Source of the DNA: an uncultured Bacteroidales bacterium
GTDB lineage: Bacteria > Bacteroidota > Bacteroidia > Bacteroidales > Paludibacteraceae
Reading direction: 5' to 3'
Length of the DNA stretch: 47,072 nt
NCBI GenBank assembly: GCA_937915765.1
Contig: CALGHE010000063.1
Coordinates: forward strand, 1-47,072
The stretch's first letter is position 1, and every line of letters starts with the position of its first letter. Of the stretch, positions 26,841-35,575 are shown one piece after another. The notes under the pieces are model-generated. The model saw nothing but the letters and a program-made list of their open reading frames with translations. It searched no databases and was not told the origin of the DNA. Position numbers and translations under genes: made by a program.

Positions 26841-27893
26841 TCACTCTTCGAATTTAAAAATCGCATTCACCGGATTGTGGTCAGAGTTCTCAAATTCGAG
26901 ATTATCAGTACAAACAGAGACTGCCGAGACATTTGGCGAAGTTATGAAAAAATCGATTAGAGTAACCTTAGTCTTGCCCTTCACGTAAGGCATATCTGCA
27001 CGTCTGTTCGTTGGCTTGGACATATCAAAAACATAGTTCCACCCATGCAATAACGAATCCGGAATCACATGAAACTCACTTTTGTCAAAAGAGCAGCCCA
27101 AAGCCTGTTCGTCTATGCCATTCGGACACTGATTAAAATCACCTCCCACAATCACGTAATTTCCCTTGGAATACTCCTTCAGCAAGAAATCACAAAAATA
27201 TCCCAGCTCCGCCTTTCTTATCTTTCCACCGTCATCAAAGGCTGAATTATGCGTGTCAATCAGCACCAATTCCCTATTGTCGGACGTTGGGAACCTCATC
27301 ATCAGGAAACATCTGTCGAGCATAAAAACCCGTTCCGGCCAGTCAAAATTAAAAGGGAACGCATAACGCTCCGCCACGCTTGGCACAAACTTAGAGAAAG
27401 CGGCAAGACCGGACCTCACCCTGCCCATAGGCTCCGTGACAGGAAGCGGCACAAACCGCACATTATAGTTCAAAGCAAAATAAGAGTGGTACCCCTCAAG
27501 CAAATTAGAAAAATGCTCCACCTGATTCTGCCCGTAACTTCTTTTCGCATCCTCGTCTATCTCCTGAATCAGTAGAAAATCCGTATTGTTTTTGCTCTCC
27601 AGATAACGGCCTATTGCGTCAATATTTTTCTTATACTGCACATTAGACGGACGCACCATCTCGCCTCCATCATAAAAAAAATCCATATCCTTGTCGAGAC
27701 CTGCGTAACCAATATTCCAAGACAAGACAGAAACTGGCTTCGTCACATCCAACGTGTCACACTTGTCCGCATTGAACAAAAGTTCTCGAGGCTGCGGCTT
27801 ATAGTCGCCCAACGTAAAATACAGGAGGAACAGACAAAAGAATAAGACAACCGCCCCAAGACCACACAACGCAAGTTTAAAAAATCTACCCAT
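26841..27893 (-). CDS. Endonuclease/exonuclease/phosphatase-family protein, membrane-anchored
   Basis: A 350-residue EEP-fold hydrolase. Residues about 5-30 form an N-terminal membrane anchor (ALCGLGAVVLFFCLFLLYF), so the catalytic domain probably faces the periplasm. Catalytic motifs in order: LSWNIGYAG with the Asn, LLIQEIDE with the metal-binding Glu, LIDTHNSA, GGDFNQCP, and SDHNPV near the end. The family includes nucleases and lipid or sugar phosphatases; the natural substrate cannot be deduced. It lies between the T9SS cargo gene and the Bat operon terminator and seems to be its own unit. Confidence 0.87.
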   Translation of the reverse strand: MGRFFKLALCGLGAVVLFFCLFLLYFTLGDYKPQPRELLFNADKCDTLDVTKPVSVLSWNIGYAGLDKDMDFFYDGGEMVRPSNVQYKKNIDAIGRYLESKNNTDFLLIQEIDEDAKRSYGQNQVEHFSNLLEGYHSYFALNYNVRFVPLPVTEPMGRVRSGLAAFSKFVPSVAERYAFPFNFDWPERVFMLDRCFLMMRFPTSDNRELVLIDTHNSAFDDGGKIRKAELGYFCDFLLKEYSKGNYVIVGGDFNQCPNGIDEQALGCSFDKSEFHVIPDSLLHGWNYVFDMSKPTNRRADMPYVKGKTKVTLIDFFITSPNVSAVSVCTDNLEFENSDHNPVNAIFKFEE

Positions 27894-27979
27894 ACAAAAA
27901 ATTTACCCAGTTAAAAATACGAGAAACGCATCATTCAAGACTTTAAAGACCAACTCTGCCTAACTTACAGAAGCCATCT

Positions 27980-28019
27980 AAAAAAATGTTCCGAGACCGC
28001 AAAACAGCCTCAGAACATT
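27980..28019 (-). terminator. Terminator of the Bat operon
   Basis: On the minus strand AATGTTC-GAG and CTC-GAACATT arms (27985-28019) form a stem with a short loop, followed by a T-run (A residues 27980-27986 on the plus strand). It lies 9 nt past the batE stop. Confidence 0.85.
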
Positions 28020-28027
28020 AAGATTAG

Positions 28028-28774
28028 TTATATCTCTTCCGCATCCTTTTTCAACATCCAGCCAACCTGACCGTCGGCAAGTTCAATCTCAAACCATCTG
28101 CCCATATTCTGCTTCACCCTCACTTTAGTCCCCTCATGCAGCAAAAAGACATCCTTCGCCTTCACATCAGGCGAGCCCTTGACTGTCACTGTTGGCGAAT
28201 AAACGATGGCATATTCATTGTGCAATTTTTTCTCTTTGAGCGACTTAGCAAACGCCGCCGAAGCGAAACAAAGGAGCAGCAAGAACAACGCAGAGAAAAA
28301 AGCTATCCTCTTTACCAAGCCATGCTTAGAATAGAAGAAAAATCCGCAGCACACAAGCACAATCAAGAAACACACTATGCTCGTTATTGCCCAAGCGTCC
28401 GACGAGTTCAAGTCTCTAACCTTAGCCGCCCAGTCAGCAAGGACAAACGTGTCAATAGCCTCAATCTTGTCAACCGTCTGTTTCTCCAGCAATTCTAAAT
28501 TGTACTTTGTATCCTCATTATGAGGGTCAAGAAGCAACGCCCGTTCATAATTCAGGATTGCAGGGCCCAACTTGCCCAGTTTATAATAAGCGCATCCAAG
28601 ATTATAGTACAACGTAGCCGACTCGCCAGACTTAAGCGCCTCCTCGTACAGAGACACAGCAGAAGCGAAATCACCATCCTTGTACTTAGCGTTAGCCTCG
28701 TTCAACTTATCCTGCCCGGCAAACGCCAAAGCGGCCAGCAAGACAAAAAATATAGACAATATACCCTTTTTCAT
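28028..28774 (-). CDS. batE: BatE: TPR and SH3-like domain membrane protein
   Basis: Last gene of the Bat operon. The ATG at the complement of 28772-28774 gives MKKGILSIFFVLLAALAFA, a signal peptide; an upstream GTG or ATG adds up to three residues. Residues about 25-90 hold two TPRs (AVSLYEEALKSGESATLYYNLGCAYYKLG and AILNYERALLLDPHNEDTKYNL). Two membrane helices follow (about 130-170), then a C-terminal SH3b-type domain (about 185-248; VTVKGSPDVKAKDVF, RVKQNMGRWFEIELADGQVGWM). Bat proteins were first described in Bacteroides as aerotolerance factors; a periplasmic scaffold role is inferred. It starts 18 nt after batD. Confidence 0.88.
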   Translation of the reverse strand: MKKGILSIFFVLLAALAFAGQDKLNEANAKYKDGDFASAVSLYEEALKSGESATLYYNLGCAYYKLGKLGPAILNYERALLLDPHNEDTKYNLELLEKQTVDKIEAIDTFVLADWAAKVRDLNSSDAWAITSIVCFLIVLVCCGFFFYSKHGLVKRIAFFSALFLLLLCFASAAFAKSLKEKKLHNEYAIVYSPTVTVKGSPDVKAKDVFLLHEGTKVRVKQNMGRWFEIELADGQVGWMLKKDAEEI

Positions 28775-28792
28775 CATAATCACCTTTAAAAA

Positions 28793-30619
28793 TTACTTTT
28801 TCACTTCCTGGTCAAGACGCGAGATAACGTCAGCCGCCTTGTCGTACACGCTCTCCATAGACTCAGACGAAGCCGACGGAGCAAAACGAGCGAACTCGCA
28901 AATATCCAGCAAAGCCATGAACTCCTTGACAAGCCCTTCAGAAACGCTGCATTTCGTAAGTTCAGCCTCTATATTATCCTTTGACAGCTGAGAAACCGGC
29001 ATATTCAGTTTATCTCCAGTATAACCCCACAAAGCCTTCAGCACCTCTTCGTAGAACGCAGCCTTGCTGTCCTTTTCAAGATGTTCCTTCGCAGCCTTCA
29101 AACGTTTTACAGCCTGCTTGCTTGCACGCTTATTGCGCATCAGCGCTACATTCGAGTTCTCCTTAATCTGCTTTCTGTAAAGCACAAAAAGAGCGGCAAA
29201 TATCAAGGAAGGAATCAGGAACCAAAGCCAATAAGTCAAAGAGCCATACAGAAACTCGTTCTTCTTGCTTATCTGCAAATCGTTCACATTGATAAAACGT
29301 ATATCCTCGCCAATCCTCTTAACATTCTCCTTGCTTGTATAGTTTGACATAACAGGAGCGGAGCCTGCCTCGCCCTCTGCAACTGCAAGTTTGTATTCAG
29401 GAGTTTTAAGCGTCTTATAAGATTTTGACTTCAAGTCGAAATAAGAGAACTGAGCCTCCGGAATTGTAAACTCGCCTGCGAAACGAGGTATAGCCATAAA
29501 CTCCATGTCGATACTGCCCGACGAGCCGTTGACTTTGCTCACAACCTTAGGGTCATAGACCTCAAAATCATTAGGGAAGACGATTTTTGGATGCTTTACA
29601 TACTTTACATTTCCAGTTCCTGAAATCTTCACTTTAACCACAACAGCCTCATTAGCCCTCAAAGAGTCCGCGTTTATCGACGAACTCATCTGGAACGACC
29701 CTACGCCCCCGCTGAAATTTTCAGGCTTACCCTTTTCCGGCAGTTCCTTAACATCTATCTTGACATCCTGAATGCCGACATACTTATTCACGTTAGCATA
29801 AGTGGTATAGTAAGCTCCGTACGGGTTTCTGACAGACTGTCGAACAGGCACAGACAACATCAAATCTACAGTACCCCTGCCCAATGAGACCTGCCCCGTC
29901 TTCTGCGGAATCAAAACAAACTTGCCCAACACATGCGTGTTATAGACCTTTCCGTTCAATCTTTCCTTTCCCCAACGCTCACTATCAGCGACATCCTGAG
30001 CCTGCGCTATAAACCCTGAATATTCAGGATATTTGACTTCATTTTTACGATTAACTTTAATGCTGTAATAAAGTTTCACCGTAACAACAAACGGCTCGTT
30101 TTCATAAACAGAATTTTTAGAGACAATCTGTCGCACAAACACCTCGTCGTTCAGATTAAGCTGCTGTCCAGCGGAATTACCACCCTGAGTGTTTCCCTGC
30201 TGCTGAGCAGCCTTATCTGCAGCAGTCACCGTTATGACGAGAGCATTAGAAAGAATTTCCTGTCCGTTGCAATCCAACCTTGCCGAAGACAATGTGAAGC
30301 GACCTTCCTTCTTTGGAGTCAAATAGTAAGAGAACTGCGTCTTTTGCATGGTCGTCGTGTGTCCATTAATACTGATTGAGCTAACACCACCCCCGTCCTG
30401 ATAAGGACCACCCAACACCTCAAAGTCCTTAAATTCAGGAACTTTAAGGTCAGACACCTTCTCATTGCCAGTAATAGACACCTCATAAGAGACCTTAAAA
30501 TTCTGCCCCACAGCTATCACACTAGGTCCCAAAGCCCTGACTGTGACTTCGGCCAAAGCCGACAAAGCCCCCGCAAGCCAAAAAACGAAAAACGTTACAA
30601 AAAAAACTACCTTTTTCAT
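28793..30619 (-). CDS. batD: BatD: oxygen-tolerance family protein
   Basis: A 608-residue periplasmic/membrane protein with a signal peptide (MKKVVFFVTFFVFWLAGALSALA). A long beta-rich BatD (oxygen tolerance) domain follows: RALGPSVIAVGQNFKVSYEV, and later VFVRQIVSKNSVYENEPFVVTVKLYYSI. A single membrane helix lies near residue 465 (YWLWFLIPSLIFAALFVLY), and a cytoplasmic helical tail follows (about 490-605). This layout is the family standard. It lies between batC and batE in the operon and probably forms part of a membrane complex with the VWA proteins BatA and BatB. Confidence 0.9.
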   Translation of the reverse strand: MKKVVFFVTFFVFWLAGALSALAEVTVRALGPSVIAVGQNFKVSYEVSITGNEKVSDLKVPEFKDFEVLGGPYQDGGGVSSISINGHTTTMQKTQFSYYLTPKKEGRFTLSSARLDCNGQEILSNALVITVTAADKAAQQQGNTQGGNSAGQQLNLNDEVFVRQIVSKNSVYENEPFVVTVKLYYSIKVNRKNEVKYPEYSGFIAQAQDVADSERWGKERLNGKVYNTHVLGKFVLIPQKTGQVSLGRGTVDLMLSVPVRQSVRNPYGAYYTTYANVNKYVGIQDVKIDVKELPEKGKPENFSGGVGSFQMSSSINADSLRANEAVVVKVKISGTGNVKYVKHPKIVFPNDFEVYDPKVVSKVNGSSGSIDMEFMAIPRFAGEFTIPEAQFSYFDLKSKSYKTLKTPEYKLAVAEGEAGSAPVMSNYTSKENVKRIGEDIRFINVNDLQISKKNEFLYGSLTYWLWFLIPSLIFAALFVLYRKQIKENSNVALMRNKRASKQAVKRLKAAKEHLEKDSKAAFYEEVLKALWGYTGDKLNMPVSQLSKDNIEAELTKCSVSEGLVKEFMALLDICEFARFAPSASSESMESVYDKAADVISRLDQEVKK

Positions 30620-30696
30620 CTGTCTATATTTATCATTTCTTCAAATCCAAACAATCATTATAAAACAAATCAACCCATTTTCACACAAGCCACACC

Positions 30697-31356
30697 TTAC
30701 CAATCCTTATCCACTTTTTTCATCTTCACATCCTTAGCCATGGACTTCTGTTTTTGACGCTCTTTTTCATCATTTTCCAAAGCCTCCAGAATCTGCTTTG
30801 CCTGATCGCTGTCCATCTTGCGTTCACGCTCTTTAGCTTCAGGATGCTGTTCGTCGCTATTCTGCTCTTTGCCTTCCTTGTTCTGGTCCTGCTTAGGATC
30901 CTGTTGCTGTTGTTGCTGCTGTTGTTGCTGCTGTTGTTGCAACATCTTTTTCGCATAGGTGTAATTAAAGCGAGTGTCGTCATCCTTCGGATTGAGGCGC
31001 AACGACTCTTTATACGCATCAACAGCCTCCTGATACTTTTCGCCCATCACATAAGCGTTACCGAGGTTATGATAAGCCATTGCCCTTTCGCTCTTTGTAT
31101 TTTTGTCAGAGCAAGCGGCCTTGTAGTGGTCTATGCAGCTCTCTATCTCGTTACTTTTGTACAGGGCATTCCCCAAATTATAATTTGAGCCGAAGGAGCT
31201 CTCTTTGTCAGCAAGAGACTTCTGATACTCCACAACCGCCTCTTTATATTTCTCGGAAGCGTACAAATCGTTTCCGTTCTCCAGATGCTTGTATTTCTGA
31301 GCCGATGCCGAGAACGCCGCAGCCCAAAGCAGCACGTAAAATATAATCTTCTTCAT
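30697..31356 (-). CDS. batC: BatC: TPR protein with polyglutamine tract
   Basis: A 219-residue periplasmic protein. The ATG at the complement of 31354-31356 (MKKIIFYVLLWAAAFSASA) gives a clean signal peptide; a GTG two codons upstream is less likely. Three TPR-like units cover about residues 20-135 (for example YKEAVVEYQKSLADKESSFGSNYNLGNALY and YQEAVDAYKESLRLNPKDD). A 13-glutamine run encoded by mixed CAA/CAG codons follows, then a highly charged Gln/Glu/Lys tail ending VKMKKVDKDW. It lies between batB (17 nt) and batD (77 nt). Confidence 0.87.
   Translation of the reverse strand: MKKIIFYVLLWAAAFSASAQKYKHLENGNDLYASEKYKEAVVEYQKSLADKESSFGSNYNLGNALYKSNEIESCIDHYKAACSDKNTKSERAMAYHNLGNAYVMGEKYQEAVDAYKESLRLNPKDDDTRFNYTYAKKMLQQQQQQQQQQQQQDPKQDQNKEGKEQNSDEQHPEAKERERKMDSDQAKQILEALENDEKERQKQKSMAKDVKMKKVDKDW
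30901..30939 (-). repeat. In-frame polyglutamine codon tract in batC
   Basis: Thirteen consecutive CAA/CAG codons on the minus strand (a CTG/TTG array on the plus strand). Codons are mixed, which lowers but does not remove the chance of slippage; length change by whole codons would leave the frame intact. Confidence 0.9.
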
Positions 31357-31373
31357 TGGCACTAATTACAAAA

Positions 31374-32390
31374 TCAATCAAACAACTTAAATTTAGCAAA
31401 GAAACCGTTCTTGCGCTCAAGTATGCAGAACTCCAGCAAGAGCAACAACAAGACAACCCATGCGATTATCTGGTACTGCTCATTATATTCTGAATAAACC
31501 TTCGACTCGGTCTCTCCTTTCGCAACCTTGTCCATCTCCTCTTTCAGCACCTTCATCGCATTAGTCGCATTATCGGCACGCACATACACACCGCCGCCGG
31601 CCTCTGCAATCTGCTGCCCCATAGCCTCGTTCATTTTAGTCACAACGGGGTTTCCGTCCTTATCTTTTCTGAAACCGCCACGTCCATCCGGAATAGGTCC
31701 GCCCTCAAGGCTTCCGACACCAATGACATTCACTATAATGCCCTTCTCATACGCCTCCTTGGCCTTTGCCACAGCGTCGTCCTCATGGTTTTCTGAATCG
31801 GTTATCACAACAATCGAGCGACCAATCTCCTCTTTGTCGGAGAAGGAGCGCATAGCCAAGTCGATAGCGCCACCGATTGCGGTACCTTGCTGACGGATAA
31901 GTCCGGTCGAGATATTCGATATGTACATTTTTGCAGCCTGATAGTCTGCGGTCAAAGGCAGCTGCGTATAAGCCTTCCCTGCAAAAATCACCATACCTAA
32001 CTTATCGTTGTCCAGACCATCCACAAACTTCTGCATCATCTGTTTAGTCTTTTCCAAACGATTAGGAGCTATATCTTCGGCAAGCATAGAGTTAGACACG
32101 TCCATAGCCACCACAGTCTCCAGCCCTTTGCGCTTCACGGTTTCAAGCTTTGCTCCAGATTGCGGCCTTGCGCAAATAACAATCAGCCCGGCCAAAGCCA
32201 GAAGGGCGAGATAGAACTTAACTTGCGGACGACCGTACGACACACCGGGCATCAGCGACTTCAACAACTCCATGTCACCGAACCTCTTCAAATCCGCCTT
32301 ACGCTTGTAAGTACAATAGATGAAGAGCAGCGCCAAAACCGGCACCGCAATCAAGCAATAGAGGATATATTGATTAGCAAATATAAACAT
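31374..32390 (-). CDS. batB: BatB: von Willebrand factor A domain membrane protein
   Basis: A 338-residue protein with N-terminal membrane helices (residues about 7-25 and 55-75), a VWA domain (about 88-285), and a C-terminal helix (about 308-325; IIAWVVLLLLLLEFCIL). The metal-ion-dependent adhesion site is intact: DVSNS in AMDVSNSMLAEDIAPNRL, the Thr in RQQGTAIGGAI, and the Asp in VVITDSENHEDD. These VWA proteins probably bind each other or the BatC/BatE TPR proteins. It overlaps in role with BatA, whose stop lies 19 nt before this start. Confidence 0.92.
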   Translation of the reverse strand: MFIFANQYILYCLIAVPVLALLFIYCTYKRKADLKRFGDMELLKSLMPGVSYGRPQVKFYLALLALAGLIVICARPQSGAKLETVKRKGLETVVAMDVSNSMLAEDIAPNRLEKTKQMMQKFVDGLDNDKLGMVIFAGKAYTQLPLTADYQAAKMYISNISTGLIRQQGTAIGGAIDLAMRSFSDKEEIGRSIVVITDSENHEDDAVAKAKEAYEKGIIVNVIGVGSLEGGPIPDGRGGFRKDKDGNPVVTKMNEAMGQQIAEAGGGVYVRADNATNAMKVLKEEMDKVAKGETESKVYSEYNEQYQIIAWVVLLLLLLEFCILERKNGFFAKFKLFD

Positions 32391-32409
32391 AACTAAAAAA
32401 TTTACAACT

Positions 32410-33429
32410 TTACGGATTATGTCTCAACACAAGATGACGAATCAGCAGTTCCAGCAGCAAAAGCACTGCGGCAGCCACAGCAAAAGGCATAAATTCCTCC
32501 CTTTTCTTGCTGTACTCCTGAACACTCACCTTTGTTTTCTCAAGTTTGTCAATTTCCTTATAAATATTCTGCAGACTCTCGTTGTCTGTAGCACGGAAAT
32601 ACTTGCCGCCTGTGATTTCCGCTATTTTTTTAAGAGTGGGCTCGTCTATATCCACCGGCACCATCTGTCTCTGCACACCGAACACAGTCTGAAACGGAAA
32701 CGGAGCCATGCCCTTTGTTCCCACCCCGATAGTATAAACCCTGATTTTCACATCTTCGCCCGCATCGTTTTTCACTGAATTGGCAAGTTCAGCCGCCATG
32801 ATAGGGTCAATCTCACCCACGTTGTTCGTTCCATCAGTCAGCAAAATAATCACCTTAGACTTAGCCTTGCTCTCCTTTATTCTGTTGATAGCAGTTGCAA
32901 GTCCCATACCAACAGCAGTGCCAGGCACATCAATCATCTCGCAACTCACCGCCGAGAACAAATTGCAAAGCGCCATCTTGTCGGTAGTCAAAGGGCTTTG
33001 GGTGAAGCTCTCACCAGAAAACAGCACCAGCCCTATATTGTCGTTCTGACGACTGTTCACAAACTCAATCGCCACATTCTTCGCCGCCTCCAGTCTGTTC
33101 GGCTTCAAATCCTCCGCAAGCATACTGCCCGATATGTCCAGCGCCATCACAATATCTATCCCTTCCACGTCCTTGCTCGACCAATTGTCCGTTGACTGCG
33201 GACGAGCCAGCAGCACAATCACAAGAGCCAGCACAATCATTCTCAACACAAACGGCAAGTGCAGCAAATAATATCTGAAGCTCTTAGGCACATCCAGAAA
33301 GACCGCCGTAGAGGAGACCTGCATATTCGCCGTCATGCGTTTGCGTTTCCAAATATACCACACAATCATCGGCACAAGCAGAATAAGCAAGTAAAAATAT
33401 TCCGGATTTTGAAAATTCACGCTACTCAT
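32410..33429 (-). CDS. batA: BatA: von Willebrand factor A domain membrane protein
   Basis: A 339-residue BatB paralogue with the same plan: N-terminal membrane helices (about residues 10-28 and 58-75; YFYLLILLVPMIVWYIW), a VWA domain (about 88-290), and a C-terminal helix (FAVAAAVLLLLELLI). MIDAS residues are intact: DISGS in ALDISGSMLAEDLKPNRL, the Thr in VPGTAVGMGLA, and the Asp in IILLTDGTNNVGE. The start MSSVNFQNPEYFYLL is an ATG. It follows the unnamed Bat-cluster gene by 19 nt and precedes batB by 19 nt. Confidence 0.92.
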   Translation of the reverse strand: MSSVNFQNPEYFYLLILLVPMIVWYIWKRKRMTANMQVSSTAVFLDVPKSFRYYLLHLPFVLRMIVLALVIVLLARPQSTDNWSSKDVEGIDIVMALDISGSMLAEDLKPNRLEAAKNVAIEFVNSRQNDNIGLVLFSGESFTQSPLTTDKMALCNLFSAVSCEMIDVPGTAVGMGLATAINRIKESKAKSKVIILLTDGTNNVGEIDPIMAAELANSVKNDAGEDVKIRVYTIGVGTKGMAPFPFQTVFGVQRQMVPVDIDEPTLKKIAEITGGKYFRATDNESLQNIYKEIDKLEKTKVSVQEYSKKREEFMPFAVAAAVLLLLELLIRHLVLRHNP

Positions 33430-33448
33430 TAAAAATCAATATATTATA

Positions 33449-34483
33449 TCAATTATAATCATTTTCTTTCGTTTTCGGCATAAAGTCACTATTGTCCTCT
33501 GGCCTTCTCTTCTCAGCCTCTTTAAGGACAGGCGTTTCTGCCTTCTTTGCTGTCTGCGACACGATAAAGAACGACTTCACAAGACACATTTCACACTCCT
33601 CTGCGCTTGGCTTCTGCTTCGCGAACTTAACCATGTCGGACATCTGGCAAATAGCCTTGAAATCTGACAAAACCGGCGACATTTCAATTTCGTACTTCAG
33701 TGCGTCTATCATTTCGTAAGAGGTCATCTCCTTAGCCCTCACATCAAAACGGCAACCCAAGTACTCACGCAAAATATCAGTCAGCTGAGTGAAATAAGCC
33801 TTCTCCATATCAGGCTGCGCCCACAAACGCGCCGCCTTCATCTTGTTCAGTTCATCTAACGCAATCTGGTCAATAGTCCTGTCGTCAACCTCCTCTGCAT
33901 TATCAGCCCCTTCGGCAGCCAAACCGTTTCTGTTCTTAACAAATTTAAAATACAAGAACAGCAACAAAGCCACAACAACCACGAAAAGGTGAAAGATGAT
34001 CAGGAACGGAATCAAACCAAACCAGTCGAACGGAGGTTTGTAAACATCTTTGATGTCCATTATCATAACCTGTCCCTTTTTAGGCTCCACACCTATCTCG
34101 TAATTGTACACAGAGAACTTAAGCGGAGAAGAGTAAATAGTTTCACCGTTCACCATATATTTCAGAGGAGGAATTTCATAATACCCCGAGTCGAACGAAG
34201 TCAGCATGAAATCCTGAGTGATAACAAAAGTGCCGTATCTGCGCACCGTGTCGGCCTTTCTCGCCTCCACCAATTCGACGCCATTAACCAGAGAGTCGAA
34301 CTTAGTCACAGGCTCAACTTTGACAAGTTCCGGCATACGAAGCTCCACTCTGAGCCTGACCTGATCGCCGACAACAATCTCCGTCGAGTCCAACGAGGCC
34401 TTAAGAATAACTCCGTTTGCGAAGCCGGGGAGCGCCATGACAGCGAACAATATGTAAAGCAATAACCTTTTAAAATTCATCAT
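33449..34483 (-). CDS. Bat-cluster membrane protein of unknown function
   Basis: A roughly 344-residue protein found in the same place in other Bacteroidales Bat operons. I chose the ATG at the complement of 34481-34483 (MMNFKRLLLYILFAVMALPG) over a TTG two codons upstream. It has a signal peptide, a beta-rich domain (about residues 22-160; LKASLDSTEIVVGDQVRLRVEL) resembling the start of a BatD-like domain, one membrane helix (about 175-200; LIPFLIIFHLFVVVVALLLFLY) and a helical cytoplasmic part (about 215-330). It lies 8 nt after the DUF58 gene. A structural role beside BatA/BatB is inferred only from context. Confidence 0.75.
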   Translation of the reverse strand: MMNFKRLLLYILFAVMALPGFANGVILKASLDSTEIVVGDQVRLRVELRMPELVKVEPVTKFDSLVNGVELVEARKADTVRRYGTFVITQDFMLTSFDSGYYEIPPLKYMVNGETIYSSPLKFSVYNYEIGVEPKKGQVMIMDIKDVYKPPFDWFGLIPFLIIFHLFVVVVALLLFLYFKFVKNRNGLAAEGADNAEEVDDRTIDQIALDELNKMKAARLWAQPDMEKAYFTQLTDILREYLGCRFDVRAKEMTSYEMIDALKYEIEMSPVLSDFKAICQMSDMVKFAKQKPSAEECEMCLVKSFFIVSQTAKKAETPVLKEAEKRRPEDNSDFMPKTKENDYN

Positions 34484-34491
34484 ATACAAAT

Positions 34492-35373
34492 TTAAGCACG
34501 CAATTTGAACAATTTCATCAACGCCTTGACGTAGTCTTCGTTTGTTGCGACAGAAACAGTGTCAACGCCGCTTCTGGACAAGGCCTGTCTCAGCTCGTCC
34601 TGCCTCCTCAGCCAGTCGGCCTTGTATGCGCTGCGCAACTTTTTGCTAGACGTGTCAATCCACATATCCGAGCCAGACTCCGCATCTTTCACCTTCATCA
34701 GACCGATATCCGGAAGTTCAGACTCTCTGTGGTCGTAAACCTGAATAGCCGCGACGTCATGTTTCCTGTTAGCGATAGTCAGCGCGCTGGTGAAGGAACT
34801 ATCCACCACATTATCCATAAAGTCCGAAATCACAAACGCCGAGCAATGCTTTTTAATCACATTTGTGAAATAGCGCAAAGCGCCGGCCACGTCAGTCTTT
34901 CGGCTTTCAGGCTCAAAACTGAGCAGTTCGCGGATCAGATAAAGCGTATGCTTTTTGCCCTTCTGCGGCGGGATAAACTTCTCGATTTTGTCCGAAAAGA
35001 AAATCATTCCGATTTTATCGTTGTTCTGAATAGCAGAGAATGCGATAGTTGCGGCAATCTCCACCATCATGTCCTTTTTAGACATGACAGAGGTCCCGAA
35101 CTCGCCGCTGCCCGACACATCGACAAGCAGCATCACGGTCAACTCACGTTCCTCTTCAAAAACCTTTATGTACGGATGGTTAAAGCGCGCCGTCACATTC
35201 CAGTCTATGAACTTCACGTCATCTCCCGGCTGATACTCCCTCACTTCGGCAAAGGTCATACCGCGCCCCTTGAAGGCAGTATGGTACTCGCCCGCAAATA
35301 TATTTTTTGAAAGTCCGCGCGTCTTTATCTCAATCTTTCGGACCTTCTTTAGCAATTCACTTGTATCCTTCAC
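34492..35373 (-). CDS. DUF58-domain protein of the Bat operon
   Basis: A 293-residue cytoplasmic DUF58 protein with a degenerate VWA fold. The GTG start (complement of 35371-35373) gives MKDTSELLKKVRKIEIKTRG, which lines up with the family N-terminus, so a non-ATG start is accepted here. Family motifs: GRGMTFAEVREYQPGDDVKFIDWN (about residues 36-58), then VMLLVDVSGSGEFG (about 80-93) and SAFVISDFMD. DUF58 proteins routinely accompany MoxR ATPases. A 202-nt gap separates it from moxR, unusually long inside this operon. Confidence 0.9.
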   Translation of the reverse strand: MKDTSELLKKVRKIEIKTRGLSKNIFAGEYHTAFKGRGMTFAEVREYQPGDDVKFIDWNVTARFNHPYIKVFEEERELTVMLLVDVSGSGEFGTSVMSKKDMMVEIAATIAFSAIQNNDKIGMIFFSDKIEKFIPPQKGKKHTLYLIRELLSFEPESRKTDVAGALRYFTNVIKKHCSAFVISDFMDNVVDSSFTSALTIANRKHDVAAIQVYDHRESELPDIGLMKVKDAESGSDMWIDTSSKKLRSAYKADWLRRQDELRQALSRSGVDTVSVATNEDYVKALMKLFKLRA

Positions 35374-35575
35374 ACCTCAACTTTTAAATAGAGAAATCTG
35401 TTACAAATGCAAATAAGGAGGCGGCATGGCACATCGGCCCCACACCTCCGTTTTCTGCGAAAAGCCACAAGGCGACCGCCATAAATCACGACCTGCGCCA
35501 CTCAGACACCGCCAGACCTGAAACTCTCCAAGACCAGGCTGCCATGAATTCCAGAAACCGCCTCAGCCCATATCA

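Noticed and set aside
30754..31188. 144-codon plus-strand frame rich in leucine
   Set aside because: It is the antisense of the batC polyglutamine tract and charged tail.
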